This document shows positions 12,107 through 21,241 of a stretch of DNA of 64,000 nucleotides, one piece after another. How positions within the stretch are numbered: position 1 is the stretch's first letter; each line of letters opens with the position of its first letter. Below the pieces are notes generated by a model. The model worked only from the letters and a program-made list of their open reading frames with translations, was not told the origin of the DNA and searched no databases. Made by a program: the position numbers and the translations under genes. Source of the DNA: Kosakonia cowanii JCM 10956 = DSM 18146 (GTDB taxonomy: Bacteria; Pseudomonadota; Gammaproteobacteria; Enterobacterales; Enterobacteriaceae); assembly GCF_001975225.1 (NCBI RefSeq), contig NZ_CP019445.1, forward strand, positions 2,976,001 through 3,040,000. Reading direction: 5' to 3'.

Positions 12107-13876
12107 TTACGATTTTTTCTCTGCGCTATCGTAGACCTTCTCCCCGGCAAACCAGGTCTCGGCAATTTTCCAGTTACGAATATCCTGCGGCACCGGATCC
12201 TTGATTTTGCCGTCAACAATGGCGAAATCAGCCCACTTACCGACGGTAATCGAGCCAATCTCTTTATCCCAGCCGCTGATTTTGGCCGGTGCCATGGTGT
12301 AGGCATAAAGCGCTTCGTCGAAGGTAAGGGCGTTTTCGCCATACCACACTTTGCCCTCTTTCAGACGTAACACGGCGTCGCCCAACTGCGTCATCGGGCT
12401 CTCTTTTGCCGTTGGCCAGTCGCTACCGAACACCAGGTTTCCACCCGCCGTCAGCAGTGATTGCCAGGCGTAACCGCGCTTCAGGCGCTCATTCCCCAGA
12501 CGTGTCTCAAGGAAGTTAGGGGCAATGGCATGATCGGGCTGCATCGACGGCACAATGCCGTTCTGCGCGAACTTCTCGATATTGGCGTACTTGGTCAGCT
12601 CAATATGTTCGATACGGTTAATTTTATCCTTGCCCTGCGGACTGTTGCGAAACGCCTCCAGCGCCATGGTCACGGCATTATCGCCGATGGCATGAACGGC
12701 AACCGGGAAGCCATACTGGTGAGAGCGCTGCACCATCTCGTTCATCTTCTCCTGCGTATAGAGCGGGGTGCCGAAGTAGTGATCGTGGCGATCGGAGTAG
12801 TGCTCATGCAGGGCGGCGGTGTGGTTCATCAGGGTGCCGTCCATAAAATATTTATGGTAGCCATAGCGGAACTGCGGCCCTTTACCCATCGCTTTCTCTT
12901 TATCGGCGGCAAAAGCATTCATCTCTTTCTGCTTGTCGGCCTGCGCCTTCCAGGCTTGTTCACCGCTATTCTCTTCGCTGGTATCCACCATATAGCCGTA
13001 CCAGATGCGCATCGGGAAGCTGCCTTTTTTCAGCATATCGGTGTAGATGTCGCCCGAGTTGGTCCACATATCGTGAGCACCGGTGACGCCGAGGCTGTTG
13101 AAATGCGCCATCACCTTGCGCAAGCCCTCACTTTTATCTCCCTGCGCGGCGATCACTTTTGGTGAGCGGTTGTAGAGATCAAGGGCATTCTCCAGCAGGA
13201 TCCCGGTCGCTTTGCCGTTTTTATCCCGCTGGATCGTCCCGCCGACCGGGTCGGGCGTCTTATCGGTGATCTCCAGCTCTGCCAGCGCTTTGCTGTTCAG
13301 CCACATGGTGTGGTAGTCGACGTCCACCAGCGCGACCGGGTTATCAGGCGCGACTTTGTCGAGCTCGGCTGCCGTGGGTAGCGTCTTCTCTGCGGTTAAG
13401 GTGGCGTCCCAGCGCCCGCCGAAGATCCAGCTACCCTTCGGTTGGGCATCCACTTTTTCCTTGATCATCTTCAGCCACGTCTGTTTGCTGCTGACACCAA
13501 ACAGGTCGACCCCGTTAATGAGATCGATCCCGGCAATCAGGTGCGTGTGGGCATCAATCAGCCCTGGGATCACCGTTTTACCCTTAGCGTCGATCATTTT
13601 CGTCTTATCGCTTTGCAGCAGCTTGATATAGTGCGGGCTGCCCACCGCGATAAATTTGCCATCTTTAATCGCCAGCGCCTGCGCGCGCGGTTTGGCGGCA
13701 TCGGAAGTGCGGATATCGGCATTCATAATAATGATATCGGCAGGGGTCGGCCGGTCATTGGGATCGTTAGGCACATCCTTTGCCGCTGTAGCGTTAAGTG
13801 AGGTGCTAATTAATGCCGATAACAGACTCACTTTGATAATTTTCTGTAGCGTACCCGTAGGTTTAAATAAACCCAT
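12107..13876 (-). CDS. Exported metal-dependent amidohydrolase (YtcJ-like, Amidohydro_3 family)
   Basis: A 589-residue protein with a basic, hydrophobic signal peptide (about residues 10-32, ending near LNATAA), so probably periplasmic. The amidohydrolase fold is shown by PGLIDAHTHL (His110 and His112 as metal ligands), the AVHAIGDNAV motif and the C-terminal FGSDWP motif with the catalytic Asp. The family includes YtcJ-like enzymes and N-substituted formamide deformylases; the substrate cannot be read from the sequence. A GGAGAA site precedes the ATG at 13876. It is divergent from a LysR gene, its likely regulator, and runs toward hypX with a 191-nt gap. It is not part of the E. coli K-12 locus. 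Confidence 0.8.
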   Translation of the reverse strand: MGLFKPTGTLQKIIKVSLLSALISTSLNATAAKDVPNDPNDRPTPADIIIMNADIRTSDAAKPRAQALAIKDGKFIAVGSPHYIKLLQSDKTKMIDAKGKTVIPGLIDAHTHLIAGIDLINGVDLFGVSSKQTWLKMIKEKVDAQPKGSWIFGGRWDATLTAEKTLPTAAELDKVAPDNPVALVDVDYHTMWLNSKALAELEITDKTPDPVGGTIQRDKNGKATGILLENALDLYNRSPKVIAAQGDKSEGLRKVMAHFNSLGVTGAHDMWTNSGDIYTDMLKKGSFPMRIWYGYMVDTSEENSGEQAWKAQADKQKEMNAFAADKEKAMGKGPQFRYGYHKYFMDGTLMNHTAALHEHYSDRHDHYFGTPLYTQEKMNEMVQRSHQYGFPVAVHAIGDNAVTMALEAFRNSPQGKDKINRIEHIELTKYANIEKFAQNGIVPSMQPDHAIAPNFLETRLGNERLKRGYAWQSLLTAGGNLVFGSDWPTAKESPMTQLGDAVLRLKEGKVWYGENALTFDEALYAYTMAPAKISGWDKEIGSITVGKWADFAIVDGKIKDPVPQDIRNWKIAETWFAGEKVYDSAEKKS

Positions 13877-14360
13877 ATTGCGTTCTCCATTTAAAAAGCG
13901 GGAATAATAACGTGCGCCGCGATAATAAGCACAAGCGAATAGCGATACAAATGGGCTACCCAGAAAATAACCGCAATAATGGGGTGCTGTGGCAATAATA
14001 AAACTTTCCCCCCGGCAAAAAGTTCTGTTTATGCAACAGGTGATATTTATTTAAAGATAAATCACGCGTCCTTTCTTAAGGTGGTTTTTGTTTTACTTAT
14101 AAGTAAGAGCTTAAAAAATGTAGTTTATTGACAATTAATAACGTCATTTGACGCTATTTAGTTATTTGCTTTTCATTTTGTAATTATCTTTATTGGCATG
14201 TTAATAGCGCCTTATTAATCCTCTGCGAGAGCGGATTAAAAGTGACTCACATCAATGTGTTGCCATCAGAAAGTGCTTAAACCTGAACCTGTAGGATGAG
14301 CAGTGGACCCGCTGGCGTCAGGCTCATCGCAATAATGAGAAGAAGTAAGGACGTAAAAGC
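13877..14360. promoter_or_regulatory. A+T-rich divergent control region, amidohydrolase / LysR gene
   Basis: A 484-nt gap without a gene, clearly richer in A+T than its surroundings. It holds a perfect 14-bp palindrome TTACTTATAAGTAA (14093-14106), a TTGACA box at 14129 that could be a -35 element toward the LysR gene, and the dyad CGTCA-TT-TGACG within it. LysR-type regulators usually bind dyads in such divergent regions. The promoter assignments are inferred. Confidence 0.45.
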
Positions 14361-15275
14361 ATGAAAAAAACCGATCTGGTTATTGAGAATAAAGCGCTCT
14401 GCGCATTTGTTGCCGCTGCGGAAACGGGAAGTTTCCTGCAAGCGGGGCAACGGATGAATCGCTCGAAATCAACAATTAGCCGCTGGATAAAAGAGCTGGA
14501 AGATATTCTCGGCTACCCCTTATTTCACACCCGTGGGAATGGATCGGTGGTCAAAATTAACAGCAACGGCAAGCGACTGTTGCCAAAAGCACAATCAATG
14601 GTAAATAGCTGGCAGCGGCTGGAGGCCTTTTCCTTATCATTACAAACACGCCGCGAACCGGAAATAGTGCGGCTGGCCTTTAATGAACTGATCCCGGCAG
14701 ACGTGGTGTCCGATATTTTGCTCGCCGTGAAGGCAGCCTATCCGCAGATGCTGCTGCACGTTATCCATACGGATTTATATGACACCGAGGCGAGTTTACG
14801 CGCTAAGCGCGTCGACTATGTGCTGGGGCTGCATTTACCGGTTATGCCCTGCGGGCTGCAGGGCTGTGTGGTGGGCGATCTGCAAACTATGCTTATTGCC
14901 CATCCGCAGCACTGGCTGGCGCAGCAGCGCCACATCGATGCCTTTCAACTGGATGGCGAGACGCTCATCTATCCCGCCTTTCCGGATGAAAATAATGACC
15001 ATCGCTATCCGTTGCACGCCCCGGCGGAAGCGATGCTGGTGACGGATTACACGTTGAGCGCAATGCTGGCGAAAAAGGGGCTTGGCATCGCCTGCGTGCC
15101 GGATCATATTGCGCGCCCGGAGCTGTTGGCGAAGCGAGTGGTCGCCCTGGATGTCAATAATGATGAATTTAATAACCTGCACTCGCTGATGTTATTCTGG
15201 CGCGAAAGCGAGGATGACGCGGCGCTGCGATCGCTGATTGTTGGCAGCTTAAAAGAGTGGTTTGGTTATTGCTAA
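14361..15275 (+). CDS. LysR-family transcriptional regulator
   Basis: A 304-residue protein with an N-terminal winged helix-turn-helix (about residues 8-66, including ALCAFVAAAETGSFLQAGQ and KSTISRWIKELEDILGYPLF) and a C-terminal effector-binding domain of the periplasmic-binding fold. It is divergent from the amidohydrolase gene and lies directly upstream of the ytcA-mdtNOP operon on the same strand, so it may control either or both. The effector is unknown. The ATG at 14361 begins MKKTDLV, after a GTAAGGACG site. It is not present at this position in E. coli K-12. Confidence 0.85.
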   Translation: MKKTDLVIENKALCAFVAAAETGSFLQAGQRMNRSKSTISRWIKELEDILGYPLFHTRGNGSVVKINSNGKRLLPKAQSMVNSWQRLEAFSLSLQTRREPEIVRLAFNELIPADVVSDILLAVKAAYPQMLLHVIHTDLYDTEASLRAKRVDYVLGLHLPVMPCGLQGCVVGDLQTMLIAHPQHWLAQQRHIDAFQLDGETLIYPAFPDENNDHRYPLHAPAEAMLVTDYTLSAMLAKKGLGIACVPDHIARPELLAKRVVALDVNNDEFNNLHSLMLFWRESEDDAALRSLIVGSLKEWFGYC

Positions 15276-15290
15276 GTGCGCGGGGGCTAT

Positions 15291-15306
15291 TCTGCCGTCA
15301 GGCAGA
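15291..15306 (+). terminator. Small hairpin after the LysR gene
   Basis: TCTGCC-GTCA-GGCAGA, a perfect 6-bp stem with a tetraloop, 15 nt after the stop codon of the LysR gene. It lacks a T-run, so termination is only a possibility. Confidence 0.3.
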
Positions 15307-15399
15307 CGATTCTGCGCTAATGTAATTTTGCTTTTGAGATTTGCCTGAAGGTTATGCAAAAAGACGGAAATGTAATGCCAACGTTATATTTTCTGGCGC

Positions 15400-15419
15400 A
15401 GCGGTTTATAATCACCGCT
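15400..15419 (+). promoter_or_regulatory. Candidate promoter with operator dyad upstream of ytcA-mdtNOP
   Basis: TATAAT at 15407-15412 is a consensus -10 box; a weak TTATAT lies 17 nt upstream. The -10 box sits between the arms of a perfect 6-bp inverted repeat, AGCGGT and ACCGCT, separated by 8 nt. A protein bound there would block RNA polymerase. The site is about 120 nt ahead of ytcA and 125 nt past the LysR gene. Confidence 0.45.
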
Positions 15420-15536
15420 TGCAAAGGTTACCCATAATCTGAGTCGGGTGTGCCACACGCGTCGTTAGCGAATTATTTATCTAAGGGATGGAGAAAAGGT
15501 GTCAGTGACGATGATTTCGCGCGCAGGAGCAAGGCT

Positions 15537-15803
15537 GTGAAAGGGATCGCAAAACGTCTGCGCGGGGCCGCGCTTATGCTCTGCTGCTTACTCTCTGGCT
15601 GCGGTTTGCCGCCCGCTATCCCGATTCTGGGCGCGTCATTTCCTGCCTGGTTCTTCTGTTTTCTCGCCGCCGCGCTGTTACTTATCCCGTGCCATCTGCT
15701 GATTGTGCGTAAAGGCTGGCAGGCGCGTTTTTCGCCGCTGGTTATAAGCTATCTGGCTCTGCTGTTTCTCTTTGCCGCGCTTTTCTGGTTCTTACTTTTT
15801 TAG
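15537..15803 (+). CDS. ytcA: YtcA-family small lipoprotein of the mdtNOP efflux operon
   Basis: An 88-residue protein with a lipobox (LLSGC) after a short hydrophobic signal, then two further hydrophobic segments. The GCGLPPAIPILGA and FPAWFFC stretches match E. coli YtcA, which also precedes mdtN. The GTG at 15537 has an AGGAG site seven bases upstream and is preferred over an in-frame ATG at 15450 that would place 29 extra residues before the signal. It starts an operon with mdtN 12 nt downstream. Its role in the pump is not known. Confidence 0.85.
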   Translation: MKGIAKRLRGAALMLCCLLSGCGLPPAIPILGASFPAWFFCFLAAALLLIPCHLLIVRKGWQARFSPLVISYLALLFLFAALFWFLLF

Positions 15804-15815
15804 ATATGAAGGCCT

Positions 15816-16844
15816 ATGACTGATTCCAGCTCAACGCTGTTACGGAAAAAGTGGCCGCTGCTGCTCATCGTGATTGGCGCTATCGTGGCGCTAATTGCGG
15901 TGATCTGGCATCTGCAGACTTCTCCGCAAACCAACGATGCCTATGTCTACACCGATACGATCGATGTCGTGCCGGAAGTGACGGGGCGCATTGTCGAGAT
16001 GCCTGTGCGCGACAACCAGCGCGTGAAAAAAGGCGATCTGCTGTTCCGTATCGATCCGCGGCCTTACCAGGCGATGCTGGCGGATGCGAAATCGCGGCTG
16101 GCGGCGCTCGATGCGCAAATCACCCTGACCGGGCGCACCATCAAAGCGCAGGAGTATAACGCGCAGTCTGTTGCCGCCGCGGTGGCGCGCTCGCAGGCGC
16201 TGGTCGATCAGACCCGCTCAACGCGCAGCCGGCTGGAGCCGCTGGTGCCGCAAGGGTTCGCTTCGCAGGAGGAGCTGGATCAGGCGCGTACGGCAGAGAA
16301 AGCCGCCCGCTCTGAGCTTGCCGCGATCCAACTTCAGGCCAGCCAGGCAGCCTCCGCCGTGCTCGGCGTCGATGCGATGGTGGCCCAGCGGGAAGGGGCG
16401 CTGGCGCAGATTGCGCTGGCGGAGCTGCATCTGGAGTTTACCGAGGTGCGCGCGCCCTTCAACGGCGTGGTGGTGGCGCTGAAAACCACGGTCGGCCAGT
16501 ACGCTTCGGCGTTAAAACCGGTCTTTACGCTGATGGATGACGACCGCTGGTATGTGGTGGCCAATTTCCGCGAAACGGATCTACAAGGCATTCGCGCCGG
16601 CACACCGGCAGAGATCACCGTAATGACCGACCACAGCCAGCGCTTTAGCGGCCGCGTCGAGTCGGTCGGGTTTGGCGTGCTGCCGGAGGGCGGAACGGTG
16701 ATTGGCGGCTTACCGATTGTGCCGAAGAGCATTAACTGGGTGCATGTCTCGCAGCGCTTCCCGGTAAAAATCGCCGTTGAGCACCCCGATCCGGCGCTGT
16801 TCCGCATGGGCGCTTCCGCAAGCGTTACCCTCAAACCGCAGTGA
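15816..16844 (+). CDS. mdtN: MdtN, membrane fusion protein of a tripartite efflux pump
   Basis: A 342-residue HlyD/EmrA-type membrane fusion protein (E. coli MdtN 343). It has one N-terminal membrane anchor (about residues 13-33), then the paired lipoyl halves (TNDAYVYTDTIDVVPEVTGRI and later VRAPFNGVVVALKT) around a long coiled-coil hairpin, and the FRETDL segment of the barrel domain. In E. coli the MdtNOP system gives resistance to puromycin, acriflavine and related compounds. The stop overlaps the GTG start of mdtO. Unlike E. coli, where this operon is near 92 min, here it sits by lpxL. Confidence 0.92.
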   Translation: MTDSSSTLLRKKWPLLLIVIGAIVALIAVIWHLQTSPQTNDAYVYTDTIDVVPEVTGRIVEMPVRDNQRVKKGDLLFRIDPRPYQAMLADAKSRLAALDAQITLTGRTIKAQEYNAQSVAAAVARSQALVDQTRSTRSRLEPLVPQGFASQEELDQARTAEKAARSELAAIQLQASQAASAVLGVDAMVAQREGALAQIALAELHLEFTEVRAPFNGVVVALKTTVGQYASALKPVFTLMDDDRWYVVANFRETDLQGIRAGTPAEITVMTDHSQRFSGRVESVGFGVLPEGGTVIGGLPIVPKSINWVHVSQRFPVKIAVEHPDPALFRMGASASVTLKPQ

Positions 16845-18793
16845 GCATCGGGATGGAGCGCGCCTGGGGTTATCTGCAAAAAGAGCTGCGCGCCACGCCG
16901 GGGCGGGGCAACTACACCCTGCGTATGACCCTCAGTTGCGGGATCCTGATTGCGCTGTTTATGAGCCTGCAGATCCCCTTTCTGGCGATAGCCCTGATCG
17001 TCGTTTTCTATGTCAGCCAGCCTAACGTAGTGATGATTTCGCTGGTCAGCGTCGCCTTTATGCTGGTGGTGACGCTGGTGCTGGGCGGCGTGCTGCTGAT
17101 TATCAAGTGGACGTATGACTATCCGCTGGTGCGCCTTGTCGCCTCGGTGCTGCTCTTCTCCGTCGCCGTCTATCTGATGCGCATTATGGGCAAGCTGGGG
17201 CTGGCCTTTTTTGTCGTGGCGCTGGCGGTGATCTATGCGCAAACTTTTCCCTCCATGACCGGGCAGAGCGAGATCCTCGTGCGCCTGCTGCTGTGGCTGT
17301 GGGTGGCGATCAACAGCGCCATTGTGGTAACGCTGCTGGTCAATGCCTGTTTTGCACAGGCGTTTCCTGGGTGGCAGTTCAAAAGCGCACTCGCCGCGAT
17401 GCTGCGCCAGACGGCTACCTGCCTGCTGCAAACCGATGCTGACGCCCTCGAACAGACCCGACCCACCTTTAGCGCCATTGCCCGCCAGGTTGCGCAATTG
17501 CACACGCTGTTTAAGCTGGCGCGGCTCTCCAGCACGGAAATTGCTGATAATCAGCAGAAGTGGCAGAGCGTGATGGCGTTTACGCTACGCAGCTATCAAC
17601 TGATTGCGCTGCTGCAACCCGGTGCGCCTGATGCGGCGCGGCGGCCGCTTGCCGATGCGCTGTTTGCGCTGGCGCAGCAGGTGGAGGAGGGCAAACTGCC
17701 GCCTGGACAACAGAGTTGCGATCCCGTTGACAGTAAGCATGATGTGATTGTGCGCGAGATTGCCGCGCTGCTGGCCTCGCTTCAGCGCGGAGAAAGCATT
17801 GCCTTGCCGCCCGGCGAGGGGGAGAAGATAGCGCTAATGCCGCCGGATGCCTGGCGCAACCCGGCCTATCTGCACTTCACTTTGAAAACCGTGCTGGCCA
17901 CGCTGCTCTGCTACGTCTTCTATACCGCAACGGACTGGCAGGGCATCCACACTATTATGCTGAGCTGCGTGATTGTGGCGCAGCCGGGGCTTGGCGCGAC
18001 GATGCAGAAGATCGCGCTGCGCATTGGCGGTGCGCTGCTGGCAACCCTGCTGGCGCTGCTGCTGATAATCTTTATTCAACCGTGGACAGAGTCGCTGGTC
18101 GGCCTGCTGGGGATGGCGCTGCCGGTGATGGCGCTGGCCGCCTGGCTGGCAGGTGGTTCAGAGCGCATTGCTTATGCCGGGATCCAGCTTGGTTTTACTT
18201 TTGCGCTGGCCTTTTTAAGCTGGTTTGGCCCGCTTACCAACTTAACCGAGCTTCGCGACCGGGTGATCGGCATCCTGCTCGGCGTGCTGGTCTCGTCGCT
18301 GATCCACCTCTATTTATGGCCGGACAGCGAAGCGCCGCAGCTCAAAGCCAGCCTCGCGCGCCTCTACCGGCGCATTGCCGGGCTGTTGCGGGCGAAAGAT
18401 CGGGAATCTACGACACCAATGCTGTTTGCGAGCCTGACCGAGAGCGATGCGCTGCTTAACCGTGTTGCCGCCGAGCCGCTCAACACCTGGGCGCATCCCC
18501 ATGCAGAAGCGAAAGCCTGGCCGCGCGGCGAGACCTTTGCCAGCGCGCAGGAGCTTGTGCGCCTGAGCGAAGGCTATCGACTCTATGCCGCAGCGGACGA
18601 TCCCTTTTTGGCCCGCTGCGCGGAGTATGTTGAGGCCTACGCCGAGGCTATCGATCGGGCGCAGCCGAAGCCGGATCTGAAGGCACTGCGCGCCGATGCA
18701 GCAAACCCCTATGGCCCGCCGCTGATGCAGGTGCTCTCCAGCCTGCCGGCGTGGTCATCCCCCTTTTCACTGAGTTCGCGACAGGCAGAGTAA
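16841..18793 (+). CDS. mdtO: MdtO, inner-membrane pump subunit of the FUSC / aromatic acid exporter family
   Basis: A 650-residue protein with two blocks of about five membrane segments separated by a cytoplasmic helical region, the layout of the FUSC/AaeB family (E. coli MdtO 683 residues). The second block holds DWQGIHTIMLSCVIVAQPG, conserved in the family. It should be the transporter of the MdtNOP pump. The GTG at 16841 forms a GTGA overlap with the mdtN stop; an ATG at 16853 is an alternative four codons in. It is more diverged from E. coli than the core genes nearby. Confidence 0.9.
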   Translation: MSIGMERAWGYLQKELRATPGRGNYTLRMTLSCGILIALFMSLQIPFLAIALIVVFYVSQPNVVMISLVSVAFMLVVTLVLGGVLLIIKWTYDYPLVRLVASVLLFSVAVYLMRIMGKLGLAFFVVALAVIYAQTFPSMTGQSEILVRLLLWLWVAINSAIVVTLLVNACFAQAFPGWQFKSALAAMLRQTATCLLQTDADALEQTRPTFSAIARQVAQLHTLFKLARLSSTEIADNQQKWQSVMAFTLRSYQLIALLQPGAPDAARRPLADALFALAQQVEEGKLPPGQQSCDPVDSKHDVIVREIAALLASLQRGESIALPPGEGEKIALMPPDAWRNPAYLHFTLKTVLATLLCYVFYTATDWQGIHTIMLSCVIVAQPGLGATMQKIALRIGGALLATLLALLLIIFIQPWTESLVGLLGMALPVMALAAWLAGGSERIAYAGIQLGFTFALAFLSWFGPLTNLTELRDRVIGILLGVLVSSLIHLYLWPDSEAPQLKASLARLYRRIAGLLRAKDRESTTPMLFASLTESDALLNRVAAEPLNTWAHPHAEAKAWPRGETFASAQELVRLSEGYRLYAAADDPFLARCAEYVEAYAEAIDRAQPKPDLKALRADAANPYGPPLMQVLSSLPAWSSPFSLSSRQAE

Positions 18794-18796
18794 GGT

Positions 18797-20278
18797 ATGC
18801 GCGCAAAAATGATCTCTTCGCGTTTTCGCTGCGGCACGCTGGCCGCATTTGGCCTGCTGCTGTTATCGGGTTGTGCGCTGGTGCAGGACGATCCGGGGCA
18901 GGTGACCATCGTCAACCCGCAGAAGGCGCAACTGGCGCAGGCGATCCATCTGGCGAACAGCGGCTGGCCCGCGGCACGCTGGTGGGAAAACTATCACGAT
19001 CGCCAGCTAACCATGCTGGTCAACCGCGCGTTGCAAAACTCGCCCACTATGCAGGCGGCGCGGCTACGCGTCGGCCAGTCGCAGTCGACGGTGGCGCTGG
19101 CGCAGTCGGCAATGGGCGTGCAGGCTGGGGCCGTTGCAGCGCAAAACTACATGCGCGTGTCGGACAAGGAAGCGAAAGCGACCTGGCCCTACGCCTACTC
19201 GCTGCCGGTTGATAAACAGGGGCCGTGGTACACGCTGAATACGGTCGGCGTTGGCGCATCGCTCAATCTCGATCTCTGGGGTTCGGATCGCGCGCGCGTG
19301 GCGGCCGCGATTGGTGAGCAGAATGCGAGGCTTGCTGAGACGGCGGCGATTGAGCTGGATATCGCCAGCAGCGTTGCTCAGCTCTACTTTGCGATGCAGG
19401 CGACTTTCGCGCGCATCGCACTGCTCAATGAGCAGCAAGAGATTGCCCGCTTCTCCGAGCAGGCGCACCAGCAGCGCGCGGCGCGCGGGCTTGAAGATAG
19501 TGTTGATCTCGCCGGTGCGCAGGCTGAACGGCTGGCGGCGCAGCAACAGCTGGTGGAAGCGAACGGCGCGTTAACCCGCTACCGCGAGACCCTGCGGGCG
19601 CTGATTGGCGCGGACGCGCAGAGCATGCCTGACATTCATCCGGTGGCGCTGCCGCAATTGCAGCAGACGCTGCCCGCGTCGCTCTCCTTCGAACTGCTGG
19701 CGCGCCGCCCCGATCTGCAGGCGCTGCGCGGGTATGTTACTGCCACCATGAGCCAGGTGGACTCAGCGAAGGCAGCGTTTTACCCGCACTTTGATATCAA
19801 AGCTTTCTGGGGTTACAACGCCTTTGATGTCGGCGATCTCTTTCGCTACTCCTTCCAGCAGCTCAATATTCTGCCTGCGCTCACTTTGCCGCTGTTTGAC
19901 GGCGGGCGGTTAAATGCCCACCTGAAATCAGTCCGTACCGCCAGCAACATCCTGATCAAACAGTACAACCAGGCAGTGCTCGACGCGGTGCGCGATGTGG
20001 CGATCACCTCCAGCCAGCTTAACGATCTCAACCAGATGGTGGCGATGCAGCAGGAGAAAGTGCGTGCGGCGATGACGGCAACCAACAGCGCGGCGGCCCA
20101 TTACCAGCGCGGGCTGCTGAGCCGCTTCAGGGCGCAGGAGGCGCGACGTTTAGCGCTGGCGCAACAGCTTCTGCTGCTCGATATGCAGGCGCAGCAGCTC
20201 AGTACTGATATCACGCTGATTAAAGCGCTGGGCGGCGGTTACCGTAACGAGAACGAAAAGGGTGAGGAGAAGCCGTAA
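18797..20278 (+). CDS. mdtP: MdtP, outer-membrane channel lipoprotein of the efflux pump
   Basis: A 493-residue TolC-like outer-membrane factor of the NodT/OprM lipoprotein group. The signal peptide ends in the lipobox LLSGC (Cys26). Typical features are the WWENYHD segment, the LARRPDLQALR motif of the repeat and the LPLFDGGRLNAHL motif near the second hairpin. It completes the MdtN-MdtO-MdtP pump, three nt after mdtO. An alternative ATG at 18809 would shorten the signal by four residues. Confidence 0.91.
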   Translation: MRAKMISSRFRCGTLAAFGLLLLSGCALVQDDPGQVTIVNPQKAQLAQAIHLANSGWPAARWWENYHDRQLTMLVNRALQNSPTMQAARLRVGQSQSTVALAQSAMGVQAGAVAAQNYMRVSDKEAKATWPYAYSLPVDKQGPWYTLNTVGVGASLNLDLWGSDRARVAAAIGEQNARLAETAAIELDIASSVAQLYFAMQATFARIALLNEQQEIARFSEQAHQQRAARGLEDSVDLAGAQAERLAAQQQLVEANGALTRYRETLRALIGADAQSMPDIHPVALPQLQQTLPASLSFELLARRPDLQALRGYVTATMSQVDSAKAAFYPHFDIKAFWGYNAFDVGDLFRYSFQQLNILPALTLPLFDGGRLNAHLKSVRTASNILIKQYNQAVLDAVRDVAITSSQLNDLNQMVAMQQEKVRAAMTATNSAAAHYQRGLLSRFRAQEARRLALAQQLLLLDMQAQQLSTDITLIKALGGGYRNENEKGEEKP

Positions 20279-20320
20279 CAGAGGCGGCTCCGCCCGTGGT
20301 TTACAGGCGGAGCGGGGCGA

Positions 20321-21241
20321 TTAATAGCGGGAAGGTACGCCCTGCGGGCGGGTTTTAAAGCGGCGATGCAGCCACATATATTGCTCGGGCGCCATCATAA
20401 TGCAGCGCTCCACCACTTTGTTCATCCATGCGGCGGTGGTTTCGGCATCGTCCAGCGGCGGTGAGCACTCCGGCTCAAGCATAATCAGCTCATACCCTTT
20501 GCCACCGGGTTTGCGGCGCGGCACAAACGGCACCACGCAGGCTTGCGACATGCGCGCCAGCATCCAGGTGCCGGAGGTGGAGGCAGCCTGATCAACGGCG
20601 AAGAAGGGGACAAAGACGCTGGCGCGCGGGCCGTAGTCATGATCCGGCGCGTACCACACCACTTCACCCGCTTTCAATGCGCGGATCATCCCTTTCAGAT
20701 CTTTACGGTCAATCATGCTTTTATTGGAGCGCATGCGCCCCCAGGTTTGCAGCAGATCGATAACCGGGTTGTCATTCGGGCGGTAGACGCCGATGCCCGG
20801 CTCATTCAGACCAAACATCCGCGCGCCAATCTCCAGCGTCAGGAAGTGCACGCCAATCAGCAGAATGCCGCGGCCCTGCGCCTGTACGTTACGCACATGT
20901 TCGAAATGGGAGACATCCATCCAGCGGCGCATGCGGCGATCGGACCAGAACCAGGCCATGCCGGTTTCAATCAGCCCCATGCCGACGGATTCAAAATTTT
21001 TCGCCACCATTTTCTGCCGCTCCTCCTCGCTCATCTGCGGGAAGCAGAGCGTCAGGTTGCGGTGCGCAATGTGCGCGCGGCGTTTCATCACGCGCAGTGC
21101 AAGGTGGCCGAGCGCGCAGCCTAAGCGGTAAAGGAGCGGATAGGGAAGTTGAACCACCAACCACAGCACGCCGATCCCGAACCAGGTTGCCCAGTAGCGG
21201 GGGTGCAGCAGCGATGCCGAAAATTTGGGTAAATGCGTCAT
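20321..21241 (-). CDS. lpxL: LpxL (HtrB), lipid A lauroyltransferase
   Basis: A 306-residue inner-membrane acyltransferase, the same length as E. coli LpxL. It adds laurate from acyl-ACP to Kdo2-lipid IVA, a late step in lipid A synthesis. The catalytic HX4E motif is intact at His132 and Glu137 (VHFLTLE), and the ending [13 protein letters not shown] matches E. coli. One N-terminal membrane segment is visible. The paralogue LpxP shares the family, but both the sequence and the location beside trhO indicate LpxL. Confidence 0.96.
   Translation of the reverse strand: MTHLPKFSASLLHPRYWATWFGIGVLWLVVQLPYPLLYRLGCALGHLALRVMKRRAHIAHRNLTLCFPQMSEEERQKMVAKNFESVGMGLIETGMAWFWSDRRMRRWMDVSHFEHVRNVQAQGRGILLIGVHFLTLEIGARMFGLNEPGIGVYRPNDNPVIDLLQTWGRMRSNKSMIDRKDLKGMIRALKAGEVVWYAPDHDYGPRASVFVPFFAVDQAASTSGTWMLARMSQACVVPFVPRRKPGGKGYELIMLEPECSPPLDDAETTAAWMNKVVERCIMMAPEQYMWLHRRFKTRPQGVPSRY

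Noticed and set aside
13877..14360. Possible riboswitch or sRNA in the A+T-rich gap
   Set aside because: No conserved riboswitch core, no terminator-antiterminator pair and no sRNA-type terminator could be recognised by eye.
16334..17503. A 389-codon open frame antisense to mdtN and mdtO
   Set aside because: It spans two well supported genes on the other strand and its His/Gln-rich composition is typical of antisense shadows.
12107..20278. Possible genomic island with integrase or attachment sites
   Set aside because: No integrase, transposase, tRNA gene or direct flanking repeat is visible, so only gene-content difference is claimed.
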